This document shows positions 26,295 through 34,405 of a stretch of 64,000 bases of DNA, one piece after another. The notes below the pieces were generated by a model. It did not search any database, had not been told where the DNA came from, and saw only the letters and a program-made list of their open reading frames with translations. Both the position numbers and the translations under genes were made by a program. Numbering within the stretch: position 1 is the first letter of the stretch; every line of letters starts with the position of its first letter. Source of the DNA: Alkalibacter saccharofermentans DSM 14828 (lineage in GTDB: Bacteria > Bacillota > Clostridia > Eubacteriales > Alkalibacteraceae); NCBI RefSeq assembly GCF_900128885.1, contig NZ_FQTU01000008.1, forward strand, positions 42,227 through 106,226, in the 5' to 3' direction.

Positions 26295-26352
26295 AAATTC
26301 GTCTCCTCTTGCACTTGTTATTTAACAATTCTACCAACAATCAACTGCCAAA

Positions 26353-28068
26353 TCAAGCTCCAAAATCCTCTTGAACCCAGATCATGGCATTTAAATTTTT
26401 CACCTGCAAATCTTTTGGCTTGTAAAACAGCCCGGTCCTCTTCTGTCCCCTAGGCGTCGAGAAAGTCTCTAGATGCACCTTTTTGTATATTTCCTTGGCA
26501 GGAACTCCACTGTATAAGGGCAGATGCTTTTCCAAGAACTCTTGGTTTTTGAACATTTCAAAGGCTTCCTCTTTGGTGGGACCGGCATGGGGCAAGAATA
26601 CGGGAAGTGGCCATTTGTTGGAAAGTAGGTAATCCATCTTCATTACATTCAAAGTCATCTGCTCGTCAAAGCCTTTTTCAATTAGAAATTCCTTTAGTAT
26701 CTCATAGGTCTTGTCTTTTGATACTCCGTTGTCGAAATGCCCTTTTTTATCCCAGTAGGATGCCAATTGCCTGAAAAACTCAAACATGGTCTCCATTTCC
26801 GTGTCAAAAACCATATCCAGAGCAAATTTGAATCCGCCGCTGTTGTAGTACTTGTCGACCACATGCTCCACCTTCTCAAGCAAGCTCATATCCGAGTAGG
26901 TCATATAGCTGTTTTCAAGCACTTGGTATGGTGGGTAGTGCCTGTACTTGTAGCCGTGCCTGCCAAGAAGCTCTGTCATAGGAGATCCCTTTAATATCTT
27001 CAAAAATCCCAGCTGCAGCATATGAGGCCTCAGCTCTATTATTTCATCAAAAGATGAAGCAAAATCATCAATGGTCTCAAAGGGAAGCCCTGCTATCAAG
27101 TCAAGGTGGAGATGTATGTTTTCAAGCCTTAGTATCTTAAGGGTATTTTCCTTTATTTTATATATGTCTGTAGCTCTATTGATCTCCTTGAGTGTTTTTT
27201 CATTCACCGACTGAACCCCAACCTCAAGCTGTATCAGCCCTGGGGAGCTTTTAGACAAAATTCCGATAGTCTCTTCATCTAAAAGATCTGCTGCTATTTC
27301 AAAATGGAAATTCGTGTTTGAGTTGTTGTCCACGATAAATTCCAGTAATTCCTTGCTTCTTTTCTTATTGCAGTTGAAAGTCCTATCTACGAACTTGACC
27401 TGATCTACTCCCAAATCGATAAACCTTTTTATGTCCATTTTCACTTTTTCCACTGATCTGAACCGCATGCTTTTTTCCACTGACGACATGCAGTAGGCAC
27501 AAGCAAAGGGGCACCCTCTGCTTCCCTCATAGTATATGATCCTTCCGCCCATGATTGCGAGCTCGTCATCCGAATAAGCATCCTTAAGAAAGTCCATATC
27601 CATGAGATCAAGTCCATCTTTTGTGGATACTGTCTTGCCCCCGTCTCTGTAGGTCAAAGCAGGTATCTTGTTTATATCCAGGCCTTTGTTAATTGCCTCT
27701 ATCAGCCTTTTGAAAGCAGCTTCTCCCTCACCCCGCACTATTATGTCTGCGCTGTAATGTTCAAGCTGGGCTTCAGAATCGTACGAAACCTCCGGACCTC
27801 CCGCGATTATCAAGGAATCCGGCATGATTTTTTTTAAATTCCCTGCAAGCTTTGCCGTCTCCTCCCCATTCCAGATATAAACCGAAAATGCATATACATC
27901 GGCATTTTCCTCCGCAAGCTTGCTTAAGATGCTTTCCAGGTTATCGTTTATGGTGAACTCCTTGAGAATTACTTCTCCTTCAGTAAAATTCAGATATGAC
28001 TTTATCGACCTGATAGCCAGATTAGTATGGATATATTTTGAGTTGAGGCTTGTGAGTACTATTTTCAT
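26353..28068 (-). CDS. B12-binding-domain radical SAM protein (DUF4080 type)
   Basis: 571 aa. N-terminal B12-binding-like Rossmann domain (about 1-140, with IIAGGPEVSYD), then a radical SAM core with the cluster Cys triad in GCPFACAYCMSS (CxxxCxxC, about residue 185-195), and a C-terminal DUF4080 region of about 190 residues. The N-terminal domain in this group often lacks the cobalamin-binding His, so the cofactor is uncertain. Substrate unknown. Its promoter carries an extended -10 (TGGTATAAT, minus strand, near 28101-28109), and the ribosome site is AAAGGA. Confidence 0.88.
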   Translation of the reverse strand: MKIVLTSLNSKYIHTNLAIRSIKSYLNFTEGEVILKEFTINDNLESILSKLAEENADVYAFSVYIWNGEETAKLAGNLKKIMPDSLIIAGGPEVSYDSEAQLEHYSADIIVRGEGEAAFKRLIEAINKGLDINKIPALTYRDGGKTVSTKDGLDLMDMDFLKDAYSDDELAIMGGRIIYYEGSRGCPFACAYCMSSVEKSMRFRSVEKVKMDIKRFIDLGVDQVKFVDRTFNCNKKRSKELLEFIVDNNSNTNFHFEIAADLLDEETIGILSKSSPGLIQLEVGVQSVNEKTLKEINRATDIYKIKENTLKILRLENIHLHLDLIAGLPFETIDDFASSFDEIIELRPHMLQLGFLKILKGSPMTELLGRHGYKYRHYPPYQVLENSYMTYSDMSLLEKVEHVVDKYYNSGGFKFALDMVFDTEMETMFEFFRQLASYWDKKGHFDNGVSKDKTYEILKEFLIEKGFDEQMTLNVMKMDYLLSNKWPLPVFLPHAGPTKEEAFEMFKNQEFLEKHLPLYSGVPAKEIYKKVHLETFSTPRGQKRTGLFYKPKDLQVKNLNAMIWVQEDFGA

Positions 28069-28112
28069 TTAATTATTCCTTTATGATTTATTCAGTGTCA
28101 ATTATACCATAT

Positions 28113-28143
28113 AAAAGGTGATTTGCAGCGCAAATCACCTTTT
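28113..28143 (-). terminator. Terminator after transketolase
   Basis: A 14 bp perfect stem (AAAAGGTGATTTGC with GCAAATCACCTTTT) and a 3 nt loop, 20 bp past the tkt stop. Confidence 0.85.
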
Positions 28144-28162
28144 GTTGATAAATCAATTGTAT

Positions 28163-30133
28163 TTACAGCATTTCCTTGACTATTCTAACCAAGTTGTCCA
28201 CATTGAATCCATAATTGTGGATTATCTCCTCACCTTTTGCGCTGGCTCCATATTTATCTATCCCAAGGTTTCTGCCATTTTTCCCTGTAAACTCAGCCCA
28301 ACCGAAAGTTGATCCCATCTCAACTGAAACCCTTTTTTTGATGTCTTTCGGCAGCACCGACTCCTTGTATTTATCGCTTTGTTTCTTGAACCTGAACATG
28401 GAAGGCATGGATACCACCCTTACGTCTATCTTGTCTTCTTTCAATTTCTTTTGTGCCTCCAGTGCCAGTGAAACTTCGCTTCCTGTCGCTATGATTATGG
28501 CCTTGGCTTCCTTTTTCTCCGGAGAGATCACGTAGGCTCCCTTCTCTACCCCTTTGAAACTTGCATTATCCAAGGTAGGCACATTCTGTCTGGTAAGTAG
28601 CATTGATGTTGGGTTGTCTTTCGACTCAAGAGCCAATATCCAAGCAGCTTTGGTCTCATTTGCATCTGCAGGCCTGATCACATCCATATTCGGCATGGCC
28701 CTAAGTCCTGCCAGCTGTTCAACAGGTTCATGCGTAGGTCCGTCTTCCCCCACCGCAACTGAGTCATGGGTGAACGCAAATATGGAAGGTATCCCCATTA
28801 GCGCGGCAAGTCTCATTGAAGGTCTCATGTAATCGCTGAAAATGAAGAACCCTCCGGCAAAGCCTTTAAGACCATGGAGTACCAGACCGTTGACTATTGC
28901 AGCCATTGCGTGTTCCCTAACCCCAAAATTGATATTTCTGCCCAAGGGGTTGTATCTTCCGAAATCTCCCCCTATTCCTCTTACTTTGGTGGATGAAGAC
29001 AGATCTGCACTTCCTCCAATCATTAACGGGTTTTTTTCCTGCAATATCTTGAGCATGTCTCCCGATGAGGCTCTCGTGGCCAATACATCTTTTGGCTTGT
29101 AGTCTTCCAATACGCAGTCGTAGTCAATTCCCAGATTCTCCCCATTCATCAAAGCTTCTATGATTTTCCCCTCTATGGGGTATTTGTTCTTGTACCTATC
29201 AACCATGGAAACCCACACGTTGTAGCCATTCATGCCCTTTAAGTCGTTTGATTCCCTAAAATCTTCATATACTTCCTCAGGTATTTCAAAGGGTGGATGG
29301 TGCCAGCCCAGGTTCTGTCTCGCTATATTTGTGTTTTCTTCTCCCAGAGGAGCTCCATGGGTGGCGCTTTGTCCTTGTTGCGGAGACCCATGCCCAATTA
29401 TTGTTTTTACCTCTATTAAAGTAGGACCCAGCATATTTTTTGCTTTTTCCAACGCCCTTGAGATATCCTCGGTCATCTCACCGTCATCGACTTTTAAATA
29501 GCTCCAATTCATAGCCTCAAATTTGGCTTGTATCTTTTCGCTAGTCGCCATATCTACAGGTCCGTCAAGCTGAATATCATTTGAGTCGAATAAGACTATC
29601 AGCTTGTCCAATCCCAGATGTCCCGCAAGTGATGCAGATTCCATGGCCACGCCTTCCTGCAGGTCTCCATCACCGCACAATACATATGTATGGTGATTCA
29701 CCACAGGAAACCCTTCTTTATTAAGCTGAGCAGCCAGATATCTTTCTCCTATTGCCATGCCCACTGCATTTGATATTCCCTGGCCTAAAGGGCCGGTAGT
29801 AGCCTCTATGCCTTCTGCGTGACCGTATTCAGGATGCCCCGGAGTTTTAGATCCCCACTGCCTGAAACTCTTAAGGTCATCCATTGTAAGGTTATAGCCT
29901 GCCAGATGCAGCGTAGCGTAAATCAATGCTGAGCCGTGTCCTGCAGATAGCACGAACCTATCCCGGTTAAACCAGTCAGGCTTTTCCGGATTGTATATAA
30001 GGTGTTTCGTAAACAGGGTATACATCATTGGCGCTGAACCCAGCACTATTCCCGGGTGTCCGCTATTAGCCTTATTTACCATATCAACTCCAAGCATCCT
30101 CAGAGCATTAATTGATTGCATTTTCTTATTCAT
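28163..30133 (-). CDS. tkt: Transketolase
   Basis: 656 aa TPP enzyme moving two-carbon units between sugar phosphates in the pentose phosphate path. Seen: N-terminal NSGHPG, TPP-binding GDGDLQEGV followed about 30 residues on by the NDIQLDG segment, the Pyr domain REHAM, THDSVAVGEDGPTHEP, and the C-terminal SEVSLALEA. Normal length. ATG 30133 follows GAGGGG; the upstream reading has no ribosome site. It sits just after the cheA-like remnant and cheR, without an evident functional link. Confidence 0.95.
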   Translation of the reverse strand: MNKKMQSINALRMLGVDMVNKANSGHPGIVLGSAPMMYTLFTKHLIYNPEKPDWFNRDRFVLSAGHGSALIYATLHLAGYNLTMDDLKSFRQWGSKTPGHPEYGHAEGIEATTGPLGQGISNAVGMAIGERYLAAQLNKEGFPVVNHHTYVLCGDGDLQEGVAMESASLAGHLGLDKLIVLFDSNDIQLDGPVDMATSEKIQAKFEAMNWSYLKVDDGEMTEDISRALEKAKNMLGPTLIEVKTIIGHGSPQQGQSATHGAPLGEENTNIARQNLGWHHPPFEIPEEVYEDFRESNDLKGMNGYNVWVSMVDRYKNKYPIEGKIIEALMNGENLGIDYDCVLEDYKPKDVLATRASSGDMLKILQEKNPLMIGGSADLSSSTKVRGIGGDFGRYNPLGRNINFGVREHAMAAIVNGLVLHGLKGFAGGFFIFSDYMRPSMRLAALMGIPSIFAFTHDSVAVGEDGPTHEPVEQLAGLRAMPNMDVIRPADANETKAAWILALESKDNPTSMLLTRQNVPTLDNASFKGVEKGAYVISPEKKEAKAIIIATGSEVSLALEAQKKLKEDKIDVRVVSMPSMFRFKKQSDKYKESVLPKDIKKRVSVEMGSTFGWAEFTGKNGRNLGIDKYGASAKGEEIIHNYGFNVDNLVRIVKEML

Positions 30134-30181
30134 TTGTAAGTACCCCTCTTTCAAAAAAAATTTATACACTTGATTATTACC

Positions 30182-30241
30182 CTAAAAGAAGATGTCTACA
30201 CAAAAAAATAGATCCCTGTACTTTTGAGAATCGTCTATCAA
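30182..30241 (-). pseudogene. Possible 5' remnant of cheA
   Basis: A TTG start 5 bp after GGAGGG and 13 bp past the cheR stop opens a 19-codon frame beginning IDDSQKYRDLFF, like the start of chemotaxis kinase CheA (a DSQ/YRDLFF-type helix of the phosphotransfer domain). After 13 codons the resemblance ends and a stop follows. I infer that the rest of the gene was deleted. The match is short, so this stays tentative. Confidence 0.35.
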
Positions 30242-30254
30242 TTATCCCTCCTGG

Positions 30255-31025
30255 TCAAACTTTTTCATATAAAAATGTGGATAGCTTTCTAAATCCGAAG
30301 CTGGAAGGATTGTATATGCTCTCTGTCGCTCCTGTGAAGAATATCCCGCCTTTTTCCAATGAATTGTTTATTTTTTTGTATATTTCTATTTTTGTTTCTT
30401 TTTTGAAATATATGGTTACGTTCCTACAGATAATTGCATGGAAGTTTTTATCATAATCATCAAGTATCAAATCGTGCTTCTTGAAATGCACCTTTTTCTT
30501 TATGTTCTCCGAGATGTGATACTGTCCCTCTTCTATGAGAAAATGCTTTTCTATCTCCGGCTTTGGCACGTTCTTGATTTCTTTTTCCTTGAACTTTCCC
30601 TCCCTTGCCCGTTCAAGTATTGTATCGTCTATGTCAGTTGCCAGTATCTTGTATCCCTTTATGTTGTTCTTTTCCATAATAAGAGCGACCGTGTATGGCT
30701 CTGCTCCTATCGAACAAGCCGCGCTCCAGATGTTCAAATTTTTGAACCTGGGCACCAGCACGCTTTTTATCCCATCCTCAAACTCGTCGAATATCTCCTT
30801 GTTGCGGTAAAATTCCGTGACATTTATTGTTATATAGTCTAAAAACACTCGTCTTACATTCTCATCTTTTTGTATCAGCTCAGCGTACTCCCTTAGATTC
30901 TTTGCTCCCGAGCTGTTCATGACAGTTCCTATTCTTCTGTGAAGCTGCTTTTCCTTATAGGAATCAAGGTCTACCCTCAGCTTGTCCTTAACCCATTTCT
31001 TGAAATAATCGAATTCTAATTCCAT
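30255..31025 (-). CDS. cheR: CheR-type chemoreceptor glutamate methyltransferase
   Basis: 256 aa. N-terminal helical domain (about 1-70, FDYFKKWVKDKLRVDL) and a SAM-binding domain with WSAACSIGAEPYTVA, LATDIDDTIL and ICRNVTIYF; the usual final GGIFFTGATESI is present. It methylates glutamates of methyl-accepting chemotaxis proteins. Length is normal and no lesion is seen. No other intact chemotaxis gene is nearby; both flanks hold fragments resembling cheB and cheA, so it may be a survivor of a decayed operon or serve receptors encoded elsewhere. Confidence 0.85.
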   Translation of the reverse strand: MELEFDYFKKWVKDKLRVDLDSYKEKQLHRRIGTVMNSSGAKNLREYAELIQKDENVRRVFLDYITINVTEFYRNKEIFDEFEDGIKSVLVPRFKNLNIWSAACSIGAEPYTVALIMEKNNIKGYKILATDIDDTILERAREGKFKEKEIKNVPKPEIEKHFLIEEGQYHISENIKKKVHFKKHDLILDDYDKNFHAIICRNVTIYFKKETKIEIYKKINNSLEKGGIFFTGATESIYNPSSFGFRKLSTFLYEKV

Positions 31026-31164
31026 TTCTTCACCCTGACGATATTTTTTATATTTTCAACTATCTTCTCCGGAGTCAGCACTTCACCCACTGCTCCTGGG
31101 TCTTTGCGCTTCCCGGCAAGCTGTTTACAACCCAGCTTTTAGCATCCTGATCCTGATGTTTGCC
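31016..31164 (-). pseudogene. Possible frameshifted 3' remnant of cheB
   Basis: One frame reads QDAKSWVVNSLPGSAK, resembling the QDE.SSVV.GMP.SA segment of CheB methylesterase. A second frame then reads GAVGEVLTPEKIVENI, resembling the GAVD.VLPL..I..EI end of CheB, and stops inside the cheR start (TAG at 31016-31018). The distance between the P and GAV is 17 nt, one short of the six codons usual in CheB, so a single-base deletion explains the frame change. Upstream of 31164 nothing of CheB is left before the manA terminator. Confidence 0.45.
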
Positions 31165-31189
31165 AGGAAGAGGCAAACACGGGTTACAC

Positions 31190-31229
31190 AAAAGACCTGC
31201 AGATAGGGTTTTCGCGCCACATCTGCAGG
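31190..31229 (-). terminator. Terminator after manA
   Basis: CCTGCAGAT and ATCTGCAGG arms (31196-31204, 31221-31229) followed on the minus strand by TCTTTTGTG. Confidence 0.8.
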
Positions 31230-31236
31230 CCTTTAC

Positions 31237-32214
31237 TTAATTTTCGACTATGTACATGATCTCTTCTTGAACTTTCTTAAAATCAGGCACATAGGTTTTT
31301 AACACTTCCATATGTCCTACTAAAGTGTACTCTCCCAAATCCGCGGGTATCAGCACAGTATCTCCTTTATTTATCGGCAGGCTTCCACCTTTGTAGAAAA
31401 TCTCTCCGTTTCCTACCACACAGGTGAATATGAAGAACCGTTCAGAGTCTGATCTTTCATTTACGCATTCAACGATATCGTAGTGCTCCAAAGAAAAGTT
31501 CTTGCTTAGTGCATACCAGGTCTTTGTATATTCGGGAAACACAGCAGTTACGCCGTGGCTTTTCTTTCCTTCCAGATCGAATCTGATGGTGTTCAGCGCA
31601 TGGTCGATATGCAGCTCTCTTCCCCTGTTGTAATCATATACCCTGTAGGTAGTGTCGCTGTTTTGCTGTATCTCTGAAACCATAACCTCCCCGTCCACAG
31701 TGTGAATAAGGCCTGACTTGACATGATATATCTCTCCTTTTTGTATATGGATTTTGTTCATCATGTCCTCAGCCTTCCCTTGGCGGATCGCCTCTTCGAA
31801 TTCCTCCTTGGTGCATCCGTTTGTGCCGAGGATAAGCTTTGCCCCAGGCTCAGCGTCCATTATGTACCAGATTTCTTCCTTGCCGTATTGCTCTCCTTGT
31901 TTTTGAGCGTATTCGTCATCGGGATGGACCTGTACTGAAAGTTTCTGGGAAACGCTTAGTATCTTAACAAGAAGGGGAAAGTCCTTGCCTATCATTTTAG
32001 TTCCCAGAAGTTTTTCTCCGTATGTGTCTATCATTTCCTGAAACGTCTTGCCCTTGTCTACTCCGTTTTCCACAATGCTCATTGCGTCTTTTCTGCAGGA
32101 CAAATCCCATGTTTCACCTATTTTCCCTGCAGGCAGGTCGTCTCTAAATTTTTTTAACTGTTGGTTTCCCCAGGGCTTTTCTTGATATATGGGCTTGAAT
32201 TTTAGCGGATACAT
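31237..32214 (-). CDS. manA: Mannose-6-phosphate isomerase, class I
   Basis: 325 aa zinc cupin interconverting mannose 6-phosphate and fructose 6-phosphate. N-terminal PIYQEKPWGNQQL, the zinc-binding QVHPDDEYA (Gln, His) and the Glu of KEEIWYI, the SGLIHTV His, and the VSEIQQNSDTTYRVYDYNR catalytic segment are visible. Length matches the short Bacillota form. The start overlaps the glpP end region: only one base lies between the stop and ATG, and the GGAGGATTAGG site is inside glpP, so the pair is coupled. Confidence 0.93.
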   Translation of the reverse strand: MYPLKFKPIYQEKPWGNQQLKKFRDDLPAGKIGETWDLSCRKDAMSIVENGVDKGKTFQEMIDTYGEKLLGTKMIGKDFPLLVKILSVSQKLSVQVHPDDEYAQKQGEQYGKEEIWYIMDAEPGAKLILGTNGCTKEEFEEAIRQGKAEDMMNKIHIQKGEIYHVKSGLIHTVDGEVMVSEIQQNSDTTYRVYDYNRGRELHIDHALNTIRFDLEGKKSHGVTAVFPEYTKTWYALSKNFSLEHYDIVECVNERSDSERFFIFTCVVGNGEIFYKGGSLPINKGDTVLIPADLGEYTLVGHMEVLKTYVPDFKKVQEEIMYIVEN

Positions 32215-32215
32215 C

Positions 32216-32794
32216 CTAATCCTCCTCGCAATTAAATTCCCAAAGCTTCTTTTTGGAAAGTGAAGCAGCTACAGCTCCAGCCTTTAGGGCCATTTTTATT
32301 TCTATTTCTTCTGTCATCAGTCCACCGGTTATTATAGGCGTATCTATCCTGCTTTTTATAGCCTTTATAACCTTAGGTGCTATCCCCGGCATTATCTCGA
32401 TGGCATCCGGCTTGGTCTGCCTCGCCATGTTGATGGCTGATGCTATAGACGTAGTGTCGATTAAAAACATCCTCTGTATGGTGCTCATGCCTAATTTTTT
32501 CGCTTTTACGATCAAGTTCTTCCTGGTGGTTATTATGCCGGTAGGGTCTGCCATGTCCTTGACGTATTCCAATGCATTTTCATCCTGGGCCAGACCTGCA
32601 ATGAGATCAAAGTGTATGAAAGCGTATTTGCCATTGTCTTTGACCCGGTTTATTTTATCCTTAAAATCGTATATATCTGATTCCAAAATAAAAATAATCT
32701 TTGCCTGACTTTCAACCGCATCGTCAAATTGTTCCTTGGTCCTGCATGCAGGTATTATGGGATAATTTTTTACCAATTGTTTTATATTTTCCAT
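32216..32794 (-). CDS. glpP: Glycerol-3-phosphate responsive antiterminator GlpP
   Basis: 192 aa TIM-barrel-like RNA-binding antiterminator. Seen: IIPACRT at the start, IFILESDIYDFKD, FIHFDLIAGL, GIITTRKNLI, QRMFLIDTTS, and PDAIEIMPGIAPKVI with TPIITGGLMTE. In B. subtilis GlpP with glycerol 3-phosphate prevents termination in glp leaders. Here no glpF, glpK or glpD gene is near; the neighbours are ychF and manA. Regulation of distant glp leaders is the simplest reading. Confidence 0.9.
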   Translation of the reverse strand: MENIKQLVKNYPIIPACRTKEQFDDAVESQAKIIFILESDIYDFKDKINRVKDNGKYAFIHFDLIAGLAQDENALEYVKDMADPTGIITTRKNLIVKAKKLGMSTIQRMFLIDTTSIASAINMARQTKPDAIEIMPGIAPKVIKAIKSRIDTPIITGGLMTEEIEIKMALKAGAVAASLSKKKLWEFNCEED

Positions 32795-32808
32795 TTTATC
32801 AGCTCCAT

Positions 32809-33900
32809 CTAAACGTTGAATCTAAACAAGATCACATCTCCGTCTTTTACGACGTATTCCTTGCCCTCCGAACGGGTCCATCCCATTTCCTTAGACTTGA
32901 CATCCGACCCCGCTTCCATCAGCTTGTCAAAGGCGGTCACCTCTGCCCTAATGAAACCTTTTTCGAAGTCGGTGTGGATCTTTCCTGCCGCTCCCGGAGC
33001 CTTTGTGCCTTCGGTTATAGTCCACGCTCTCACTTCCTTAGGACCTGCGGTGAGATAGGTTATTAGCCCAAGAAGCTTATATCCCGCTTTTATGATCTTG
33101 TCTAGGCCCGATTCCTTTAAGCCAAGTTCCTCCAAAAATTCTCCCTTTTCCTCTGGTGGCAGCTGGGAAATCTCCTCTTCGATTCTGGCACATACCTTAA
33201 TCACCTGGCTGCCTTCTTCGTCAGCATAAGCCTTAAGCTCTTTTACAAGTTCGTTGTCTTCTTCTGCAAGGTCGTCCTCCGACACATTGGCGACATAAAG
33301 CATAGGCTTTGACGTAAGGAGCTGAAAGCTCTTTATGATGTCCCATTCCTCATCTGTAAAGTGAATAGGCCTTACCAGCTTGTTATCCTCCAAGAGCCCT
33401 TTTACCTTGTTTAATACTTCAATCTCTAAAAGCTGCTCTTTAGTGCCGGATTTAACTAGCTTTTTGTTTTTCAAGAGTCTCTTTTCAACAACGTCCAAAT
33501 CAGCAAAGATCAGCTCGATATTTATTGTCTCGATATCTCTAAGAGGTCCTACGCTGCCTTCTACATGCACCACATTGTCGTCTTCGAAGCATCTTACCAC
33601 ATGGGCTATGGCATCTACTTCACGAATATGAGATAAAAACTTGTTGCCCAGTCCTTCTCCTTTGCTGGCTCCCTTAACCAAGCCGGCAATATCTACAAAT
33701 TCGATTGCTGTGGGTATTACCTTTTCTGAATTGTATAGAGATGCAAGCTTCTCAAGCCTTTCATCCGGCACTGCAACTACTCCCACGTTTGGTTCGATAG
33801 TACAGAAGGGGTAGTTTGCAGACTCCGCTCCCGCCTGTGTTATAGCATTAAAAAGGGTGCTTTTGCCTACGTTAGGCAGCCCTACGATTCCTATTTCCAT
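32809..33900 (-). CDS. ychF: Redox-regulated ATPase/GTPase YchF (OLA1 family)
   Basis: 363 aa. G1 GLPNVGKSTLFNA, G3 DIAGLVKGASKGEGLGNKFL, a G4 of the NxxE type rather than NKxD (YVANVSEDD), an antiparallel coiled-coil insert (about 130-200), and a C-terminal TGS domain ending in GKEYVVKDGDVILFRFNV. The altered G4 explains the ATP preference known for the family. It binds ribosomes and takes part in stress responses. Normal length and start (AAGGAG). Confidence 0.97.
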   Translation of the reverse strand: MEIGIVGLPNVGKSTLFNAITQAGAESANYPFCTIEPNVGVVAVPDERLEKLASLYNSEKVIPTAIEFVDIAGLVKGASKGEGLGNKFLSHIREVDAIAHVVRCFEDDNVVHVEGSVGPLRDIETINIELIFADLDVVEKRLLKNKKLVKSGTKEQLLEIEVLNKVKGLLEDNKLVRPIHFTDEEWDIIKSFQLLTSKPMLYVANVSEDDLAEEDNELVKELKAYADEEGSQVIKVCARIEEEISQLPPEEKGEFLEELGLKESGLDKIIKAGYKLLGLITYLTAGPKEVRAWTITEGTKAPGAAGKIHTDFEKGFIRAEVTAFDKLMEAGSDVKSKEMGWTRSEGKEYVVKDGDVILFRFNV

Positions 33901-33955
33901 TAATTTTTCTCCTTAATTTTATTGAGATCACTGAAACTTAAAATATCATCTATTA

Positions 33956-34405
33956 TTAAGACTTTTCTGCCTCTAATATCCTGACGGCCTTTTCTATCAA
34001 GTCTTCCATCCTATTTACCGCTCCCGTTAAAAAAAGGTAGCCAATCACAGCCTCAAAGCCCGTGGCTCTCTTATACTCAACTATTGATGTGTTTTTAGGA
34101 GCAGTCGCTGTTGCGGCGTTTCTTCCTCTTCTGAAGATGAACTTTTCATCCTCAGTTAATCCCTCATGAAGAACGCCCACTGCTTTGGACTGAGCTGTTG
34201 CCTTGACGTATCTGATGCAGAGTCTGTGAAGGTCGCTGACCTTCATTTTGGGGTGATTCAATACCACATATCTTCGCACATGGCTTTCGTATATGGCATC
34301 ACCCATAAAAGCCAGGTTGACTGGGTTAAATGCCTTCCCCTCCAACCTGGATATGTTTTTAGGATAAAAATCCTTGATCTTAGCCTTTAATTGACCTTTT
34401 TCCAT
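33956..34405 (-). CDS. mrnC: Mini-ribonuclease 3
   Basis: 149 aa: a lone RNase III catalytic domain without a dsRNA-binding domain. LAFMGDAIYESHVRRY holds the catalytic Asp, and the FRRGRNAATATAPKN stretch and GYLFLTGAVNRM with the second acidic site follow. It trims 23S rRNA precursor ends. Its start lies 19 bp inside cysS, the usual Bacillota order cysS-mrnC, so translation is coupled. Confidence 0.93.
   Translation of the reverse strand: MEKGQLKAKIKDFYPKNISRLEGKAFNPVNLAFMGDAIYESHVRRYVVLNHPKMKVSDLHRLCIRYVKATAQSKAVGVLHEGLTEDEKFIFRRGRNAATATAPKNTSIVEYKRATGFEAVIGYLFLTGAVNRMEDLIEKAVRILEAEKS

Noticed and set aside
31030..31190. Riboswitch between manA and cheR
   Set aside because: GCGCAAAGACCC and a GTTTGCC/GGCAAAC pair looked suggestive, but no known consensus fits. 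The CheB-like reading in two frames explains most of the stretch.
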